A stretch of DNA of 64,000 nucleotides from Pedobacter sp. Leaf170. Its GTDB lineage: Bacteria > Bacteroidota > Bacteroidia > Sphingobacteriales > Sphingobacteriaceae. The stretch covers positions 124,001 to 188,000 of the forward strand of contig NZ_CAKLBP010000005.1 of NCBI RefSeq assembly GCF_920984665.1, read 5' to 3'. Shown here one piece after another: positions 54,111 to 63,070 of this stretch. Each line of letters opens with the position of its first letter. Position 1 is the stretch's first letter. The notes beneath the pieces are model-generated. The model was given only the letters and a program-made list of their open reading frames with translations. It was not told the origin of the DNA and made no database searches. The translations under genes were made by a program, and so were the position numbers.

Positions 54111-57100
54111 ATGAAAAAAAACAGACGTATTTATGCATTGTTGGCTTTCTTGTTTTTAGTTGTAACGGGTTTTTCAAGCTATGCTCAAACTAAAGTAACA
54201 GGAAAAGTTACCGATGAATCTAATCAGCCTTTACCGGGTGTTGTAGTGGCTCAAACCAATACTCAAAACAAAACCACAACAAACGAAGATGGCGTATATG
54301 TGCTCACGCTACAGGCGGGTGGCTCACAAACCTTAACATTTAATTACATAGGTTATAATGCTGTTACGCTAAATGCAGCCGGAGGTAATTTAAGCGTTTC
54401 GTTAAAGCCATCTGCTCAATCTTTAGATGATGTGGTGGTTGTAGGTTATACCTCTCAAAAGAAAGCTTCAATTACTGGTGCTGTTGCTACAGTTAATATG
54501 AGTGATTTGCAAAAAACCAGGATACCTGATGTTGCTCAAGCATTGCAAGGTCAAGTGGCTGGTGTTTTTGTTGCTGCAAACACAGGTGCACCCGGCGATG
54601 GTATTAAACTGAGAATTAGAGGTGAAGGAACCTTAGGCAATAATGACGTTTTATATGTTATTGATGGTGTGCCTACGCGGGATATTTCTTTTCTAAATCA
54701 AAGCGATGTAAAATCGATGACGGTTCTGAAAGATGCTGCAGCCGGTGCAATTTACGGTTCAAGAGCTGCTAACGGCGTTGTAATTATTACCACCATAAGT
54801 GGCACAAAGGGTAAAGCAAATCTTAATATAGAGTATTTTAATGGCTTTTATCAGGCAACCAATTTGCCGAAAATGTTAAATGCCGACCAATACTTAACAA
54901 TTAAAGATAGAGCCTGGCATAATACATTAGGTAATGCCGCAAACGCAGTTAGTCCGTACCAGGCAGCAAGAAGCAGAACTGATCTGGCCGATACAGACTG
55001 GCTGGGCGAATTATTCGAAACGGGTAAATCTACTAATTTGCAAGCCGCTGTTAACGGAGGTTCTGAAAATGTACAGTATTTAATTTCAACAGGTTATTTT
55101 AAACAGGATGGTATTGTGGTGCAAAATCATGATGGCTATGAGCGTTTTAACTTCAGGTCGAACGTAAATGCTAACGTAACCGACAGATTTAAAGTTGGCA
55201 CAAATCTTCAGTTAAGTTTTGCCAAGCAAGATAAATTATCATCAAGCGGCGATGTTCCCGGCGTAATTCGTCATGCACTATTGCGTCCGCCGGTTTTAGG
55301 TGTTTATAAAAACGTAAACGATCCAACCTACTCTGCGGCTAATCCTTTTACTGATTTGCCTTTTTACACGGGTAATAATAACGGTTGGGATAAGAATTTT
55401 GAGTTCAGTTCTAATCCAATTGCCATTGTAAATTTTACAAATGATAAAAGAAAAACGTTTCAAACATTTGGAAACCTTTATGGTGAATACGCCTTTTTAA
55501 GTGATAAATCTTTAACCTTCCGTTCAAGTGTAGGTGTTGATATCAGTTTTTCTCACAATAAAAATTTCGCTCAAAATTATGGTGATGATAATGATAATAA
55601 CCCTGATGAACTTTATCCTGGAAAGGGCAGAAATAATAAGCCAAACAATTTGGATGAAAACAGGGGAGAAGTAATGAATTTTACCTTCACCAACACCTTA
55701 AATTATGTAAAAACCTTTGCCGAAAAACATAGTGTAAACTTTTTACTTGGTGCCGAAAGTATTTCAAGTAAATCATCGGCAATTGGTGGCAGCAGGCAAA
55801 ACTTCAATAAAAGCACATCAGGATTTCAATATTTAGATTATGGAAGCCTAAGCAATATCTATAATTCAGGTTCTGCAAGCCAGTTTAACCTGGTTTCATT
55901 TTTCAGTAGTGCTTCTTATAACTATGATGGAAAATATTTTGCAACGGCAACCTTAAGGGCAGATGGTTCATCTCGTTTTGGTCCTAGTAATAAATGGGGT
56001 TATTTTCCATCAGTTTCTGCCGGCTGGATGCTTTCTCAGGAAAATTTCTTAAAAGATGTTCAATGGATTTCAGAATTTAAACTGAGAGGAAGTTGGGGGC
56101 AAGCAGGTAACCAGGAAATCCCTAATAACACCTATCAAACTTTAGTTTCAGAATCGGGTGGTATTGTAAACGTTGTACGTTATGGTAACCCAGATGTAAA
56201 ATGGGAAACTACAACACAAACCAACTTTGGAATTGATTTCGGTATCTTAAAGAACAAGCTATCTTTCACAGCTGATTATTTCAACAAAAAAACAGATGAT
56301 ATTCTGTTAACCGTGGGTTTGCCGGCAGTATCGGTTGGAGTAATTGATAGAACCTATGTAAATGCAGGTGAGGTTACAAATAAAGGTTTTGAGTTTGGTT
56401 TAAACTTCCAAAACCGCGACAAAGCTTTTAAATACAATATCAATGCAAATGTTGCAACTTTAACTAATCGCGTAAATAAATTGCAAGAGTTTGTTAAAAA
56501 TATTATCGACGACCAAACGCATACAAAAACTGAAGTTGGCCAGCCAATTAGCTCATATTTTGGTTTAGCCTTTGATGGAATTTACCAAACACCGGCAGAA
56601 GTAAGTAGTCATTTATTTTCGAATGCAAATGGCGCCTTGCCAGGCGATATTAAATTTAAAGATTTAAATGGCGATGGACAAATCAATGCTGATGACAGAA
56701 CATTTATTGGCAACCCAATACCAAAAGTTACTTACGGATTTGCCTTTTCTTCGTCATTTAAAAAATTCGATTTTTCATTCTTGCTTCAAGGTGTTCAAGG
56801 TGTAGATCGTTATAACGACTTAAAGCAGATTATAAACTTTGATAGCAGACCTTTTAACTCCATGACTTCGGTTTTAGATAGCTGGAATGGTCCGGGAACA
56901 AGTAATACTTTGCCTCGTGTAACCTTTAATAATAATGGTGGTGGTAATGTATCAAGTGTTTTTGTTGAAGATGCTTCATATTTAAGACTAAAAAATATAG
57001 AAATAGGCTACACTTTTGATATTAAAAACATTGGTGTTAAAAATGTTCGCTTTTATGCATCTGGTCAGAATTTGTTCACCATTACCGATTATACAGGTTT

Positions 57101-57185
57101 AGATCCAGAGTCGACCTCGTTAATAGATAAAGGAACTTATCCTCAATCAAAAGCATTTATCCTTGGTTTAAAAATTAATTTGTAA
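54111..57185 (+). CDS. SusC/RagA-type TonB-dependent receptor
   Basis: Outer-membrane glycan importer. 1024 residues: signal peptide (to about 26, FSSYAQ), carboxypeptidase-D regulatory-like domain (KVTGKVTDESNQPLPGVVVA), TonB box-like DDVVVVGYTSQKKASITGAV, plug domain (VAQALQGQVAGVFVAANTGA, LYVIDGVP, VLKDAAAGAIYGSRAANGVV) and a 22-stranded barrel ending in SKAFILGLKINL. No anti-sigma-interacting extension, in keeping with control by the adjacent HTCS. SusD follows after 19 bases. Confidence 0.96.
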   Translation: MKKNRRIYALLAFLFLVVTGFSSYAQTKVTGKVTDESNQPLPGVVVAQTNTQNKTTTNEDGVYVLTLQAGGSQTLTFNYIGYNAVTLNAAGGNLSVSLKPSAQSLDDVVVVGYTSQKKASITGAVATVNMSDLQKTRIPDVAQALQGQVAGVFVAANTGAPGDGIKLRIRGEGTLGNNDVLYVIDGVPTRDISFLNQSDVKSMTVLKDAAAGAIYGSRAANGVVIITTISGTKGKANLNIEYFNGFYQATNLPKMLNADQYLTIKDRAWHNTLGNAANAVSPYQAARSRTDLADTDWLGELFETGKSTNLQAAVNGGSENVQYLISTGYFKQDGIVVQNHDGYERFNFRSNVNANVTDRFKVGTNLQLSFAKQDKLSSSGDVPGVIRHALLRPPVLGVYKNVNDPTYSAANPFTDLPFYTGNNNGWDKNFEFSSNPIAIVNFTNDKRKTFQTFGNLYGEYAFLSDKSLTFRSSVGVDISFSHNKNFAQNYGDDNDNNPDELYPGKGRNNKPNNLDENRGEVMNFTFTNTLNYVKTFAEKHSVNFLLGAESISSKSSAIGGSRQNFNKSTSGFQYLDYGSLSNIYNSGSASQFNLVSFFSSASYNYDGKYFATATLRADGSSRFGPSNKWGYFPSVSAGWMLSQENFLKDVQWISEFKLRGSWGQAGNQEIPNNTYQTLVSESGGIVNVVRYGNPDVKWETTTQTNFGIDFGILKNKLSFTADYFNKKTDDILLTVGLPAVSVGVIDRTYVNAGEVTNKGFEFGLNFQNRDKAFKYNINANVATLTNRVNKLQEFVKNIIDDQTHTKTEVGQPISSYFGLAFDGIYQTPAEVSSHLFSNANGALPGDIKFKDLNGDGQINADDRTFIGNPIPKVTYGFAFSSSFKKFDFSFLLQGVQGVDRYNDLKQIINFDSRPFNSMTSVLDSWNGPGTSNTLPRVTFNNNGGGNVSSVFVEDASYLRLKNIEIGYTFDIKNIGVKNVRFYASGQNLFTITDYTGLDPESTSLIDKGTYPQSKAFILGLKINL

Positions 57186-57204
57186 ACCTTTTATTAAAAA
57201 TATC

Positions 57205-58689
57205 ATGAAAAAAATATTATATATAAGTGCAGTAATAGGTTTAGCTACATTTACAAGCTGTAAAAAACAACTTACTACAGAAGCTGTGGGCTTAACTACA
57301 CTAGAGCAGGTTAATGCTACGCCAACTTTGGGTACAGTAGAAAACTCTGTAAATTCTTCATATCAACTGTTATCAAACCGATTAAACATTTTAGCGCAAT
57401 GGGATTGGGCAAACGGTTTGGTTTTTCAAAACGATTTGGTATTACAGGATATCGCATCAGATGATTTGGAGAAAAAATGGAATCCAGATGGCGACCAACC
57501 CTGGATGGATGACATAAACAATTTTACATTTACATCTACAAATGGTGGTCCGAATGGTTTATGGAAATATGATTATGAAGGCATTAAGCGCCTTAATATC
57601 GCAATTGAATTGTTAACTAAACCAGATATCGAGGCAATTACAGGCATCACGGCAGCCCGCAAAAATCAATTATTAGGCGAAGCTTATTTCTTACGTTCAT
57701 ATTATTATTTCTCGCTGGTTACAAATTTTGGCGATGTACCATTAATTCTAAAACCTGTAAGCACTTATCAAGAGGCTTTTGAAGTAGCTGTTAAAGCCGA
57801 TAAAAATGCGGTATGGGATAAGATTAAATCAGATTTAACGCTGGCGAAAGGTTTGTTGCCAAATGCCAAATACAGTTCTGCAACCGAAAGGTGGAGAGCA
57901 AATAAAGGTTCGGCAATAGCTTTGCTGGCTAAAAGTGCCTTGTATACAGAAAAATGGGCTGATGTTGTGACAAATGTAAACGAGCTTCAAGCCTTGGGTT
58001 TTTATAGTTTGAATGCCAATTATTTTGACAGTTTTAACCAAACGAAAGAATTTGCAGAGAACGAAGTTATTTTTTGTTATGACCATCAAAGCAACCAGAA
58101 TCCTTTAAAAGGAAATGGTATTTGTGCGCCTTTAGGTTGGGGTTTCTTTGCGCCAAGTACTGATTTCTTAAATGCTTTTGAAGCAAATGATCCAAGAAAA
58201 CTTTATACGGTTGATGCTCCAAATCAAAATGTAAATAAGTTATTAGGTAGTACAAATGGCTCAAACAAAGGCAATGATGATGCGGCAAATAATAAAATTT
58301 ACATCCGCTACGCTGATGTTTTATTATGGAAAGCTGAGGCACAAAATGAATTAGGGCAATATGCCGATGCAGTATCAATCATCAATCAGATTAGAACCAG
58401 AGCAAGAACAAGCGCCAGCGCAGCGGGAGTGTTGCCTCCAGCGGGTACTTTACCAAATCGTTCTGCATCAACCAATAAAGAAGAAATTAAAAACTGGTTG
58501 ATTTCTGAGCGCAGGGTAGAACTTGGTTTCGAATCGCAACGAATGTTAGATTTAAAACGCTGGAAAATCGCTAAAACTGTTATGACATCCAAAGGCAAAA
58601 ATTTTCAGGATAAACATTATCTATACCCAATTCCACAAGGAGAAGTTGATGCTTCTGCAGGAACATTAAAACAAAATCCTGGTTATTAA
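57205..58689 (+). CDS. SusD/RagB-type glycan-binding lipoprotein
   Basis: 494 residues, lipoprotein signal MKKILYISAVIGLATFTSCKK (lipobox FTSC). TPR-like helical scaffold with the SusD hallmarks GEAYFLRSYYYFSLVTNFGD, IRYADVLLWKAEAQNELGQ, INQIRTRAR, ISERRVELGFESQRMLDLKR and C-terminal YPIPQGEVDA...LKQNPGY. Forms the lid over the SusC pore and binds the glycan at the surface. Second gene of the operon. Confidence 0.96.
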   Translation: MKKILYISAVIGLATFTSCKKQLTTEAVGLTTLEQVNATPTLGTVENSVNSSYQLLSNRLNILAQWDWANGLVFQNDLVLQDIASDDLEKKWNPDGDQPWMDDINNFTFTSTNGGPNGLWKYDYEGIKRLNIAIELLTKPDIEAITGITAARKNQLLGEAYFLRSYYYFSLVTNFGDVPLILKPVSTYQEAFEVAVKADKNAVWDKIKSDLTLAKGLLPNAKYSSATERWRANKGSAIALLAKSALYTEKWADVVTNVNELQALGFYSLNANYFDSFNQTKEFAENEVIFCYDHQSNQNPLKGNGICAPLGWGFFAPSTDFLNAFEANDPRKLYTVDAPNQNVNKLLGSTNGSNKGNDDAANNKIYIRYADVLLWKAEAQNELGQYADAVSIINQIRTRARTSASAAGVLPPAGTLPNRSASTNKEEIKNWLISERRVELGFESQRMLDLKRWKIAKTVMTSKGKNFQDKHYLYPIPQGEVDASAGTLKQNPGY

Positions 58690-58693
58690 TAGA

Positions 58694-58758
58694 AACTGGC
58701 AGTAATTAAATTTACTGCCAGTTAACTTCCAAATTGTTCTAATAGCCATTTCGGCTAA
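58694..58758 (+). other. Two hairpins in the susD-GH130 spacer
   Basis: AACTGGCAGTAA / TTACTGCCAGTT (58694-58723, 5-7-base loop, no T-run) and TAGCC-ATTTC-GGCTA (58742-58756). Lacking a T-tract, they are more likely mRNA stability or processing elements that shield the abundant susCD message than true terminators. Confidence 0.6.
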
Positions 58759-58776
58759 AATTTATCCAAAACATAT

Positions 58777-59835
58777 ATGACAGATGCTGCTGAGAGATTT
58801 TCTCAAAACCCAATATTATCTCCAAAAGATTTAACTCCAAGCGTAGAAGGGTTAGAAATTGCATGTTTATTAAATCCGGGTGTATTTACTTTTCAAAACA
58901 AAACCTGGTTATTAATTAGAGTTGCCGAAAGACCCAAGCAAAAACCCGGTGTAATTTCATTTCCGGTTTTAAAAGAAGGTGGAATCGAAATTATAGAAAT
59001 TTTGGAAAGCGACCCTGAATTAATTGCTACTGACCCTCGGGTTATCAATTATAAAGGTGCCGATTATTTAACAACTTTATCGCATTTAAGATTGGTTTGC
59101 AGTGATGATGGCATAAATTTTTATCAACCTGAAGGTTATCCATTGTTACATGGCGAAGGTGCTGCTGAATCTTTCGGTATAGAGGATTGCAGGGTTGCAG
59201 AAATCGAAGGGACTTATTACCTCACCTTTACTTCAGTTTCTGAAAATGGTGTTGGTGTGGGTATGCGTACTACTAAAGATTGGAAAACATTTGAGAGGCA
59301 TGGCATGATTATCCCACCACACAATAAAGATTGCGCCATTTTTGAGGAGAAAATTAACGGCAAATTTTATGCTTTACATCGCCCAAGCAGTGTAGATTTA
59401 GGCGGTAATTATATTTGGATTGCCGAATCGCCAGATGGTATTCATTGGGGGAATCACAAATGCATCATCAAAACCCGAAAACACCATTGGGATAGTAAAC
59501 GTGTTGGTGCTGGTGCTGCGCCAATAAAAACCGACAAAGGTTGGTTGGAAATTTATCATGGGGCAAATGCCGAGCATCAGTATTGTTTAGGTGCATTTTT
59601 AATGGATTTGAATGATCCTTCAAAAGTAATCGCCCAAACTGAAGAGCCAATTATGAAGCCGATTGCTGAGTATGAATTATCTGGCTTTTTTGGTCAGGTG
59701 GTTTTTACAAATGGCCACACTGTTAACGGCGATGAATTAACCATTTACTATGGCGCAGCCGATGAATTTGTTTGTGGTGCGAAATTCTCTATTCAAAACA
59801 TTTTAGCTCAATTAAAATCATGCGATCAGAAATAG
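58777..59835 (+). CDS. GH130 family mannoside phosphorylase or mannosidase
   Basis: 352 residues, five-bladed propeller of GH130. The family Asp general acid is expected in FGIEDCRVAEIEGTYYLTFT; other conserved blocks are ATDPRVINYKGADYLTTL, KDCAIFEEKINGKFYALHRP, GWLEIYHGAN and LTIYYGAADEFVCGAKF. Most members phosphorolyse beta-1,4-(or 1,2-)mannosides to mannose 1-phosphate; some hydrolyse them. Retained His/Arg around the putative phosphate site (YALHRP, IYHGA) lean towards phosphorolysis, but I cannot be sure. No signal peptide: acts in the cytosol on imported oligosaccharides. Its end overlaps the MFS gene. Confidence 0.92.
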   Translation: MTDAAERFSQNPILSPKDLTPSVEGLEIACLLNPGVFTFQNKTWLLIRVAERPKQKPGVISFPVLKEGGIEIIEILESDPELIATDPRVINYKGADYLTTLSHLRLVCSDDGINFYQPEGYPLLHGEGAAESFGIEDCRVAEIEGTYYLTFTSVSENGVGVGMRTTKDWKTFERHGMIIPPHNKDCAIFEEKINGKFYALHRPSSVDLGGNYIWIAESPDGIHWGNHKCIIKTRKHHWDSKRVGAGAAPIKTDKGWLEIYHGANAEHQYCLGAFLMDLNDPSKVIAQTEEPIMKPIAEYELSGFFGQVVFTNGHTVNGDELTIYYGAADEFVCGAKFSIQNILAQLKSCDQK

Positions 59836-61103
59836 CTCATTTTAAAAGTCAATCCTATAATTTTAAGGTACTAACTCTAACCAATTTAATTTATAGCATT
59901 GTATTGCCTGTTATAGATATTTTTGTAGCAGCCTACGTTATGCGTAGTTCAAACGATCCGGTAAAAGTGGTTGTTTATCAATTAACCATTTACACGGGTA
60001 TTCCAATTACGTTTTTAATAAACGGTTACTTATTACGTACTTTTTCTATCAAAACTTTATATTCTTTAGGGATGATGCTAAGTGGAATTTCTATGATGGT
60101 TATGATGTCTTTAACCACTTTAGATACCGTTGGAATTGGTGTTGCCGGATTAATTATGGGCATGTCTTTCGGGTTTTATTGGGCAAATAGGGATTTTTTA
60201 GCTTTGGCCATGACCAATGATGAGAATAGAAATTACTATTATGGCTTAGAAACATTCTTCTACACCATTATTGCAATCATAATACCTTTTTCTATTGGCG
60301 CATTCATAGAGTATCAATCTGCAATAAGTGGTAACGCACAATTAGCCTATCGCATTGTTACAGGCTTTGTGGTATTTATCACAATTTTGGCTTCGATAAT
60401 GTGTTTCAGAGGTAATTTTACAAATCCAACTGAAAAAAAGTTCGTCTATTTTAAGTTTGACCCTTATTGGTACAAGTTGTTAAGATTAGCCAGTTTAAAA
60501 GGTTTAGTACAAGGGTTTTTAGTAACCGCACCAGCAATGTTAATTATGTTATTAGTGGGTAAAGAAGGTGCCTTGGGCACAGCTCAATCTGTGGGCGCCA
60601 TTATTGCAGCATTTGTAATGTATATAATTGGTCGAAAAACTGCCCCAAAACACCGGGTTTATGTATTTGGAGCTGGATTGCTAATATTTGCTATTGCAGC
60701 AATCATTAACGGCATTTTATACAACAGTACAGGAGTTATCATATTTATGCTTTTACTTTTGCTGGCAAAACCTTTGTTAGATATTGCTTATTACCCGATT
60801 CAATATAGTGTTATTGATATTTTAACCAAGAAAGAAAAACGCAGCGAATTTGCCTACATATTAAATCACGAAGCTGGATTGTATATTGGCCGTTTGGTTG
60901 GCGCCGGAACATTTTTAGTATTGGCTTATAGTTTTTCTGTAGAAATTGCCCTTCGTTATGCCATTGTAATTGTTGCTGTTTTGCAACTGGCCTCGTTTTG
61001 GGTAGCCAAGGATATCATTAAGCAGGGCAAAATAGAAAATATAGATGACGCTCCAATTTTGAGTAACGAAGAGCCAACGCTTGTTGCTCCTATCACTCAC
61101 TAG
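59820..61103 (+). CDS. MFS transporter of the polysaccharide locus
   Basis: 427 residues from ATG 59820 (MRSEIAHFKSQSYNFKVL); an upstream ATG at 59772 would run 64 bases into the GH130 gene and add residues that are not membrane-like. Twelve hydrophobic segments are visible (for example NLIYSIVLPVIDIFVAAYVM, VGIGVAGLIMGMSFGFYWAN, GFLVTAPAMLIMLLV, GVIIFMLLLLLAKPLL). Starts 16 bases before the GH130 stop, so translation is coupled. Presumably brings the oligosaccharide that GH130 cleaves across the inner membrane. Confidence 0.9.
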   Translation: MRSEIAHFKSQSYNFKVLTLTNLIYSIVLPVIDIFVAAYVMRSSNDPVKVVVYQLTIYTGIPITFLINGYLLRTFSIKTLYSLGMMLSGISMMVMMSLTTLDTVGIGVAGLIMGMSFGFYWANRDFLALAMTNDENRNYYYGLETFFYTIIAIIIPFSIGAFIEYQSAISGNAQLAYRIVTGFVVFITILASIMCFRGNFTNPTEKKFVYFKFDPYWYKLLRLASLKGLVQGFLVTAPAMLIMLLVGKEGALGTAQSVGAIIAAFVMYIIGRKTAPKHRVYVFGAGLLIFAIAAIINGILYNSTGVIIFMLLLLLAKPLLDIAYYPIQYSVIDILTKKEKRSEFAYILNHEAGLYIGRLVGAGTFLVLAYSFSVEIALRYAIVIVAVLQLASFWVAKDIIKQGKIENIDDAPILSNEEPTLVAPITH

Positions 61104-61117
61104 TAAAGAATTTTTTT

Positions 61118-62833
61118 ATGAGGATTACAAAAATACTTTTAGCTCTATTAATATTAGCTGTTTCGAATATTGTTTATGCCCAGGTTAAGCAGGTATCGCT
61201 AAATCGGGTTGATGAAATGGCCGATGTTCCACAGCCTTTAAAAATTATTGACTGGAGGCTGATGGCGCAAAATTTTGATAAAACCATTTATGATTTCAAC
61301 GCTAAGGGCGAATATTGGCCTATGGTTTGGATGGATAGTACCAACAAAAATTTTGAACAGCCGGTTATGGGTATTTACACTGCCGTAGGCGATGTTCGCC
61401 AGGGTAAGCAGAATAATAAAGGTATGTTTCATGAAGCTTTGGCTAACATGGGAGCGGTAATGGGCGCCACTTTAATCGGAATAGATAAAAGCAAGCAGAA
61501 CAATATGAATTATGTTGCCATGCTGAAAAACTATTTTAATCGTGATACCAAATGGAATATTATGATGAACAATACTGCTCCCGAGGTTGCACTTTTAGGA
61601 GGAGGTTATGGCAGAGACTGGTGGTATGATGTTTATCCGAATGTTTTATTTTATGCCATTTGCGAGCAATATCCAAAGCAAAAGGATTTTGATTGGATTG
61701 CAAAAAGTATAGCAGAAAAATTTTTTAAAGCCGATTCAATTTTAAAGGGAGATTATAATTATTCGTATTTTGATTATGCCCAAATGAAGCCGATGAAAAA
61801 CCAGATTTGCGCACAGCAAGATGCAGCTGCCGGGCATGCATGGGTTCTATATTCTGCTTATAAAAAATTTGGCGATAAACGTTATTTAAAAGGTGCCATA
61901 AGCGCTATGACGGCTCTTGAAAATAATAAAATAAATCCCACTTACGAATTGTTAATGCCTTTTGGAGCTTATTTAGCTGCAAGAATGAATGTAGAGCAAG
62001 GAACAAAATTTGATGTTCAAAAATTAATGAACTGGACATTTGACGGAACTGCAGTATGCCGCGAAGGTTGGGGTGTTTTAACTGGAAACTGGAATGGTTA
62101 CGATATTTCTGGCGTTGTTGGTAGTACTGTAGACCACGGTGGTTATGGTTTTTTAATGAATACATTTGATGCCGCCTGGCCGCTGGTGCCAACAGTACGT
62201 TATAATACAGCTTACGCAAATGCAATTGGTAAATGGATGTTAAACGCGGTTAATGCTTCAAGGTTTTTTTACCCTCAATATATGCCGGCAGATAGACAAA
62301 CCATACCTCAGTTTGAATCGGTTACCAAAGGAGTTATTGCTTACGAAGGTTTTGCCAAAGTTTCTACTTTTGATACACTTTACACAGATAAAAAAGGTCC
62401 GGTTGCACAGGGTGATGGACCGAAATGGGTACCAGGAAAAAATCCTGAAGTATCGCAATTTAGTGTTTATGGCAGCGGGCATGTTGGTATTTTCGGCGCC
62501 ATTGTAGAGAAAACCAATGTTGACGGAATTTTGAAATTAGATGTGCTTGCCACCGATTTTTATAAAAACAAAGCTTATCCATCTTATTTGATTTATAACC
62601 CTTACAAAGACGGCAAAGCGATAAACTATAAAACGAAAGGCAAAACAAAGGTTGATTTATATGATGCGGTAAACCAAAAATTTATTGCTAAAAATGTACT
62701 GTCTTCTAATCAATTAAAGCTAAATGGTATGCGTTCTGTTTTGATTGTTGAAGTACCAACGGGTAGCAAAATTACAAAAGCGAAAAATCATTTATTGGCT
62801 AATGGTGTTGTTATCGATTATCAGAAAAAATAG
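61118..62833 (+). CDS. Secreted protein of unknown family, last gene of the polysaccharide locus
   Basis: 571 residues, signal peptide MRITKILLALLILAVSNIVYAQ, no lipobox. Repeated helix pairs with aromatic and acidic residues (GGGYGRDWWYDVYPNVLFYA; NQICAQQDAAAGHAWVLYSA; CREGWGVLTGNWNGYDISGV; STVDHGGYGFLMNTFDAAWP) suggest an (alpha/alpha)6 barrel of about 420 residues, followed by a beta-rich C-terminal module (about 450-571; VYGSGHVGIFGAIVEKTNVD). This is the architecture of several glycoside hydrolases and lyases, but I do not recognise the family. Only 14 bases after the MFS gene, so same operon; a depolymerising or side-chain-cleaving enzyme for the locus glycan is the natural inference. 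Confidence 0.78.
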   Translation: MRITKILLALLILAVSNIVYAQVKQVSLNRVDEMADVPQPLKIIDWRLMAQNFDKTIYDFNAKGEYWPMVWMDSTNKNFEQPVMGIYTAVGDVRQGKQNNKGMFHEALANMGAVMGATLIGIDKSKQNNMNYVAMLKNYFNRDTKWNIMMNNTAPEVALLGGGYGRDWWYDVYPNVLFYAICEQYPKQKDFDWIAKSIAEKFFKADSILKGDYNYSYFDYAQMKPMKNQICAQQDAAAGHAWVLYSAYKKFGDKRYLKGAISAMTALENNKINPTYELLMPFGAYLAARMNVEQGTKFDVQKLMNWTFDGTAVCREGWGVLTGNWNGYDISGVVGSTVDHGGYGFLMNTFDAAWPLVPTVRYNTAYANAIGKWMLNAVNASRFFYPQYMPADRQTIPQFESVTKGVIAYEGFAKVSTFDTLYTDKKGPVAQGDGPKWVPGKNPEVSQFSVYGSGHVGIFGAIVEKTNVDGILKLDVLATDFYKNKAYPSYLIYNPYKDGKAINYKTKGKTKVDLYDAVNQKFIAKNVLSSNQLKLNGMRSVLIVEVPTGSKITKAKNHLLANGVVIDYQKK

Positions 62834-62886
62834 CTTTAAAGCAATTTAGCTTTATGTTTTTGAAAGATGAACTTTTGTTTGTAAAC

Positions 62887-62978
62887 ACGACAGCAGCGGC
62901 AGCCCCGAGTTTTCACGAGGGCTATAGCGAATGGCGGGGCTAAGGTTTCCGATAGATTACTGCACACTCATTTTCTAA
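62887..62978 (+). repeat. REP-like dispersed element
   Basis: GACAGCAGCGGCAGCCCCGA..., ACGAGGGCTATAGCGAATGG, CGGGGCT, then TTACTG and CTCATTTTC; near-identical in layout to 23111-23203. Lies downstream of the polysaccharide locus. Confidence 0.75.
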
Positions 62979-63012
62979 TTATAGTTTGTAGTAAAAATCA
63001 TAAAGAATATTT

Positions 63013-63055
63013 ACAAAAAAAGCGTTCCGAAATTAATCGGAACGCTTTTTTTAGT
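63013..63055. terminator. Bidirectional terminator before the M16 gene end
   Basis: AAAAAAGCGTTCCGA and TCGGAACGCTTTTTT arms with an AATTAA-type loop; serves the polysaccharide operon and the convergent M16 gene. Confidence 0.9.
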
Positions 63056-63070
63056 TTAAATATTGCAAAT

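Noticed and set aside
59772..59819. Upstream ATG for the MFS gene
   Set aside because: It would embed 16 extra residues (MWCEILYSKHFSSIKI) in the GH130 frame region; the ATG at 59820 gives a normal MFS N-terminus.
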